A stretch of 64,000 nt of DNA from Irpex lacteus. Its lineage: Eukaryota > Basidiomycota > Agaricomycetes > Polyporales > Irpicaceae. The stretch spans positions 434,001 through 498,000 of the forward strand of contig MQVO02000001.1 in the NCBI GenBank assembly GCA_001986395.2, given 5' to 3'. Positions 59,600-64,000 of this stretch are shown here, piece by piece; within the stretch, counting starts at the first letter, position 1, and each line of letters starts with the position of its first letter. Made by a program: the position numbers and the translations under genes. The notes beneath the pieces were generated by a model. That model ran no database searches. It saw only the letters and a program-made list of their open reading frames with translations, and was not told where the DNA came from.

Positions 59600-61064
59600 A
59601 TGGACAGTCCTTCACTCTCGCGAGCATCCACGTCTGGCGGGCAGGTAGGCGGCTCTAGCAGAAGGGGAGGCTGGAGAAAAGCAACGAACACTCGACAAGT
59701 ACTCCCGAACTATCGTAGTAAGAGCGTATTCTTCCTGCGAGCCACCAGCTTCATAGATTGATTGGGTGGTGTAGCGAAACCCTGCAGGTTCTATCTCGAA
59801 GGCGCGTGTCCCAGAGGAGAAGACTGCTCCTATATTCACGGGTCTCAGCCTCTGCTGTTTCTTCAACATCCCTACCCAACCGCCTTATACCACTCATCTG
59901 AATCGCTCAACACCTCTCCGGTCGTAGAGCACGCGATTCTTCATCATTCACCCTATGCCACTCACTCTGTCGTACCTATGGACAATGGCAACTTCTTTGG
60001 AGCGCCGGTATTCACCGAGGGACGAGACCGACAACGAAAGAGTCGAGGAGGACGGACATGTCATTATCGTAGTGAGTACTGCACTGTCACTAAAGGTTGA
60101 TGAGTTCTGACCCGCAGTGCTATATAGCAAAACCGTGCAGGTTTTATCAGGATACAGGTCGGTGTGCAAAAGGCGACCGATGCAACTTGTGAGTCCTCCA
60201 TTAGCGAGTTTCGGATAGTTTGTTACTGATACCGTGTTATTAGTGTTCATGACATCAGGCCTTTGTACCCGACTGCTGAGACTGAGACAGAATCATCAGT
60301 TGGTGCTCTGGACAGTGCCAGCGAGGCAGATACTGCAGGCTCGGAGCAGCACGAGTGGCAGAGTCAAAGCGAGGAGCGGCCCCGTGATAGTGGTAAGGGT
60401 GAACGCGGTAACTACTATCCAATTACCTGGCGAGTCATTGGTGGGGGCGTCATGATGTCTGGACCTCGTGAGTCGCCTGTCATTTCGTTGTCTCTATCAC
60501 CATTAACGGCTTCACAGGCGAAATTTGTCAGGATTACATGGCTGGTCGTTGTCACGAAGGCGTAGATTGCAAGTTCTCTCATCCGGCCGCTGCTGACGAA
60601 CTGGAGCCCGTCCTGATATCTGAGTTACTTCCGCATCAATATCATGGCTCCAGCATGTTGCCTGCCTCTCCTTTGCAGCTCATACCAGTCCCCTTTTTTA
60701 TGCAAGCTCCTCCAAGACGGCATCCTGGACGAAATGTTCCTCGCGGTCAGGATGGGAGTGTCGCTAGAACAGGGCGAAAGGAGGAGGTTGCCCTGAGTGG
60801 CGCTACCCTACGACCTATTGAGCCCTCACAATCCGTCCATGTGGAAGCTGACTCGTCGGTGGAAGCACCCATGTCACCGGTGCAATCTGCTAGGCCTTCC
60901 GAGCTTCTTGAAGCACGGATGATTGAGAGGCCCTTGTCTACACCCCCTGCTACCTCCGCTGTCGCCAAACTAATCCGGGTAAGTAACGTTGTATCCACCT
61001 TGCTATGGATACGTATGGACTTACAGACGCAACACAGATTTTTCCTGCAGAGTCGCCTCAATAG
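59600..61064 (+). CDS. Protein with three CCCH zinc fingers
   Basis: Six exons (59600-59717, 59775-60071, 60128-60188, 60244-60467, 60518-60978, 61038-61064) give 395 residues; the last short exon is the least certain. Fingers are KPCRFYLEGACPRGEDCSYI with H (C-x7-C-x5-C-x3-H), KPCRFYQDTGRCAKGDRCNF with VH (C-x8-C-x5-C-x3-H) and ICQDYMAGRCHEGVDCKFSH (C-x7-C-x5-C-x3-H). CCCH fingers of this spacing usually bind single-stranded RNA. The first exon is Gly/Arg/Ser-rich (RRGGWRK), another RNA-contact signature. The part after finger 3 is Pro/Ser-rich. Fingers 1 and 2 both begin right at an intron with the same context (NYR/T-KPCRFY and HYR/T-KPCRFY), which points to exon duplication. It probably acts in mRNA processing or decay. 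Confidence 0.82.
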
Positions 61065-61896
61065 AACGTACTCGTTGGCTTGCCCCCTTTGTTGTGGCCA
61101 CTTCTTTCTATTCTGTTCATGCTTCGCCTTCTATCCCCACCCCATTACGCTCTTTCACAACTCACTGTATCGATATTGAACCGTTGTTATCTATTTTTTA
61201 CTCTAACGCAGTAGTTGTACGTGTTGTCCGCGCCAGCTTGCGTTAGAAGTTTCTTTTGTAATACATTGCTAAGCATTCGTTTTTTACCTCACACCGTGAC
61301 ACGGGCATACACTGCTCCGGTGCGCCTTGAAGACAGGTGTGCTCAAGAGGGGGGCCTATACCCTGGCACTACGTCGACAGCTCGAAAGTCAAGGTGGTCC
61401 TGAAGTCACCCCTTTGTGGACCACTGCCGTGGATGCCTGCCGCGACAGTAGTATTGTCGCGTACGAGAGTCTGGGCCAGCACTGAATGGCCTAGCTGCCC
61501 CTAATTGAAACTAACGACATATAGCACTGAGAGGATCAGAGAAACAACATGTAAGCTCGTAGGTTGAATAATTTTCTGGTTCTCGCCTTTGTCTTATGGA
61601 TGTACTGACTACCGTGACCTTGATCAATTGAGGCACCGAATGTTTACCAGCCTGAGTATGCATCAGACGCATCAACGCATCACTGATTCCCGCCTCTTTA
61701 CGGCGTATCATGGCGCTCGGCACTCAACGTTCAACCTTGACAGCACTCAATATCTATGCAAGTTGCATGTGAGTCAGTGGGGTCTAGCCTGCACTTAATT
61801 TACCCCTTGCGCGTTATCATCCAGCATCATATAAAGGTAGGCTCGACGTCTACATGCCGCCTACTACGCAAAACTGGTGACTTTCTTCCCCCCACC
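61065..61896. promoter_or_regulatory. Intergenic region with the carboxypeptidase TATA box
   Basis: It contains the CCCH 3' flank and the carboxypeptidase promoter. TATAAAG at 61830-61836 lies 67 bases before the ATG at 61897, with a short CT-rich leader (CTTTCTTCCCCCCACC) between. No gene is seen in the rest. Confidence 0.5.
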
Positions 61897-64000
61897 ATGA
61901 GGTGGTGTCTAGGTTTGTGTACAGTACTGTACGTGCTGGGACTATCTGTGGTGGCGTTCGAGTTACATGCCCCAAGCTTCGAAGAACAAGTCAGCATATC
62001 GCCGAATTCATCAACGTTATTCACGACTTTGAAGCATGCGTCGTTCCCCAATCATGCAGTACGCATGAAGAAAACTGACTTCTGTGATAGCACGGTGGGG
62101 TAAGTTCTCTCAACAGAAGTCGATAACTCCGTGCTGGTGGGTTGCTGAACTTACAGACTCTCTGTTCATAGGGCATACACCGGCTATATCGATATCGAAG
62201 CGAGACATCTGTTCTTCTACTTCTTTGAGAGTAGGCGGAACGCTGCAGAAGATGACGTAGTCCTATGGACAAACGGCTGTTCTGGTGCATCCATGGGTCT
62301 CTTCATGGAGCTTGGTATGCATATCAACTCATGTTTCCTTCCTAACGATGAAATCGGACTGATTTCGTCATACTTTTCCTCCAGGACCCTGTAAGGTTGC
62401 TGGCCATGGGGCTGGCTTGATCGACAATCCATGGTCATGGAATGAACTTGCTAACGTTATTTTCATTGATCAGCCTATCGGGACGGGATTTTCATACGCT
62501 GATCATGGAGAATACGTCGTAGGCCTCCTTATCCCCTATGTCTGTGTATGATACTGATTAGCATTATGCTCTCCTCAGAGTACGACGGAAGAAGCAGCAA
62601 AAGATGTCGCCGTGTTTGTCGCAATATTCTTCGAATATTTCTCTCATTTGCAAGGAAATAAGTTGCATCTTGCTGGAGAGTCGTATGGCGTGAGTCAAGG
62701 TCAGCCCTATTTATAAAACTAATATGACCTCATACGGTACACAGGGACGATATCTCCCTGTGTTTGCTTCTGAGATTCATGACCGCAAAGCAAGATTTGC
62801 CGAGGCTGGTTTGGCCCCTATTAATCTCGACTCGATAATCATGGGTGAGCTGTATTTGCCTCAGTCTGCCTCATCATGATAGCATAATTATTACTCGCTG
62901 CAGGCAACCCCTGCTCCGACATGCAGACTATGTATACCTCATACTATGAGGTACAATGCCAGCACAAGACGTTCCCTCCGGTTACTGACATCAGGTTAGT
63001 CATAGTATCTTTCCCTCGTTCACCCCACGACTCACACGTGAAATAATAATCCAGTCGTTGTGTAGATATGAAGCGGGCAGTAAGTCATAAAATCCTGCAT
63101 CCGATATGCAGGTGCTGATGCCTTTTATTTTAGCTCCCTCGATGTGAAAAATGGCTCCGCGATGGCTGTTATGATCACCGAGACCTCATCGACTGCGAAG
63201 CTGCCGTTGCCTTCTGCGAGCACCTTCTCATGGACCCATTCAGATATAACGGTACGCGCATTATACAGCTTCCTCATGTTGAAGGCTCATCCGGGATAGG
63301 TATGAATCCTTACGACCTCAGCAAACCATGGTATATTGTCTAGCCACATTCATCTTCGCCGCTGGTCAAGCTGATTTCTTATCTATCTGTCAGCGAAGGC
63401 GTGTACACAGAAACACTCTGCTATCCAATCACGAAGTAAACCTTGTTTACGCTTAGCACCAAAGTCTCTAGAGCTCTAACTATTGTCCTTCAGAAATATT
63501 GCCAAATATCTCGAAGACCCGGACGTGCGCAAGAAAATCGGCGTAGATCCTGCTTTACCAGCCACATTCACAGGATGTGCATGGGATGTCAGAGCTCGCT
63601 TCCGGAGTACGCAGGACCACATGAACCCAACGCAGTATCATATCGGTGCACTGCTTGACCGCGGTGTTCGAGTGTTGGTTTACGTTGGAGAAAACGATTG
63701 GATGTGCAATTGGGTGCGCCATTCTCCTTGTTCTCTGTTGATGTGAACGAAGCTCATATTTTTTTAGGTTGCAAACGAGAAGACGTCTTTGGAACTTGAC
63801 TGGTATGGTCGACATCAATTCAGCAAGGAGACTTTGAAGCCGTGGGATCTCAAAGGAAATGTTGCTGGGCAAACACGGAGTACGGGCCCATTGACATATG
63901 CGACTATTCGAGGCGCTGGACATATGGTGAGTAGTGCGCTGTTCCTCCAACGTCTTTGCTGACGTTCTGTGCAGGCACCTTATGACAAACCGGAGGAGTC
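61897..64000 (+). CDS. S10 serine carboxypeptidase with an altered nucleophile loop, cut at the right edge
   Basis: Exons are 61897-62099, 62172-62314, 62385-62518, 62579-62689, 62745-62844, 62904-62994, 63055-63079, 63134-63251, 63300-63330, 63394-63435, 63494-63713, 63768-63926 and from 63975 off the edge. A signal peptide ([20 protein letters not shown]) leads to the S10 fold: [58 protein letters not shown] with [49 protein letters not shown] and [17 protein letters not shown]. The acid (END) and His (GAGHM) regions are present. The Ser loop, normally N-GGPGCSS, reads [13 protein letters not shown]: the GPG of the oxyanion loop is missing and the Ser sits in GCSGA. Related enzymes are vacuolar or secreted C-terminal exopeptidases. 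Activity of this one is in doubt. Confidence 0.9.

Overview
The window is nuclear DNA of a filamentous basidiomycete, most likely an agaricomycete mushroom-forming fungus. Genes sit on both strands and almost all are cut by many 45-70 nt introns with GTRNGY donors and CTAAY/CTRAC branch points. Families are typical of that group: F-box/LRR and F-box/propeller proteins, arrestin-domain proteins, aquaglyceroporins, a CreA-type repressor, an aspartic protease with a C-terminal membrane anchor, and an S10 carboxypeptidase. There are no operons, Shine-Dalgarno sites, CRISPR arrays or clear transposons. I built gene models by hand from splice signals and protein-family logic. Nearly all models close in frame over every exon.

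Layout. 0-6 kb: a membrane-protein fragment at the left edge, an F-box protein (A), a Pol X-like protein and a queuosine salvage enzyme. 6-11 kb: a gene-poor stretch around one SYLF-domain gene. 11-15 kb: two aquaglyceroporin paralogs, tail to tail. 15-17.5 kb: sparse, with one orphan exon pair. 17.5-24.4 kb: a small gene with a duplicated exon-encoded domain and a His-rich tail, a SNF5-family chromatin subunit and a CreA-like zinc-finger repressor. 24.4-28.3 kb: no confident gene. 28.3-34 kb: a PNPOx-reductase fusion, an XLF-like NHEJ factor and a small protein behind a CRE/TATA promoter. 34.5-46.6 kb: arrestin A, a nucleotide pyrophosphatase/phosphodiesterase, a two-TM protein, arrestin B and an aspartic protease. 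47-55 kb: dynactin p62, F-box B, F-box/propeller C and RFT1. 56-64 kb: arrestin C, a CCCH zinc-finger protein, and a carboxypeptidase cut by the right edge.

The most unusual points are these. (1) The Pol X protein keeps the fold signatures but has S-T-Q where the two catalytic aspartates should be, in an ungapped block, while the third Asp is kept. (2) The S10 carboxypeptidase lacks the family GGPGCSS nucleophile loop. (3) The gene at 17.6 kb carries two copies of a domain I do not recognise, the second on a symmetric phase-1 exon, then a His-rich tail. (4) Several gene families are multiplied inside one window (three arrestins, three F-box proteins, two aquaglyceroporins) with exon sizes or intron positions conserved between copies.

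No pathway ties the whole window together. Functional themes do recur: arrestins, aquaglyceroporins and CreA fit nutrient sensing and transporter turnover; the protease and carboxypeptidase fit vacuolar or secretory proteolysis; the Pol X-like and XLF-like proteins fit DNA end joining.
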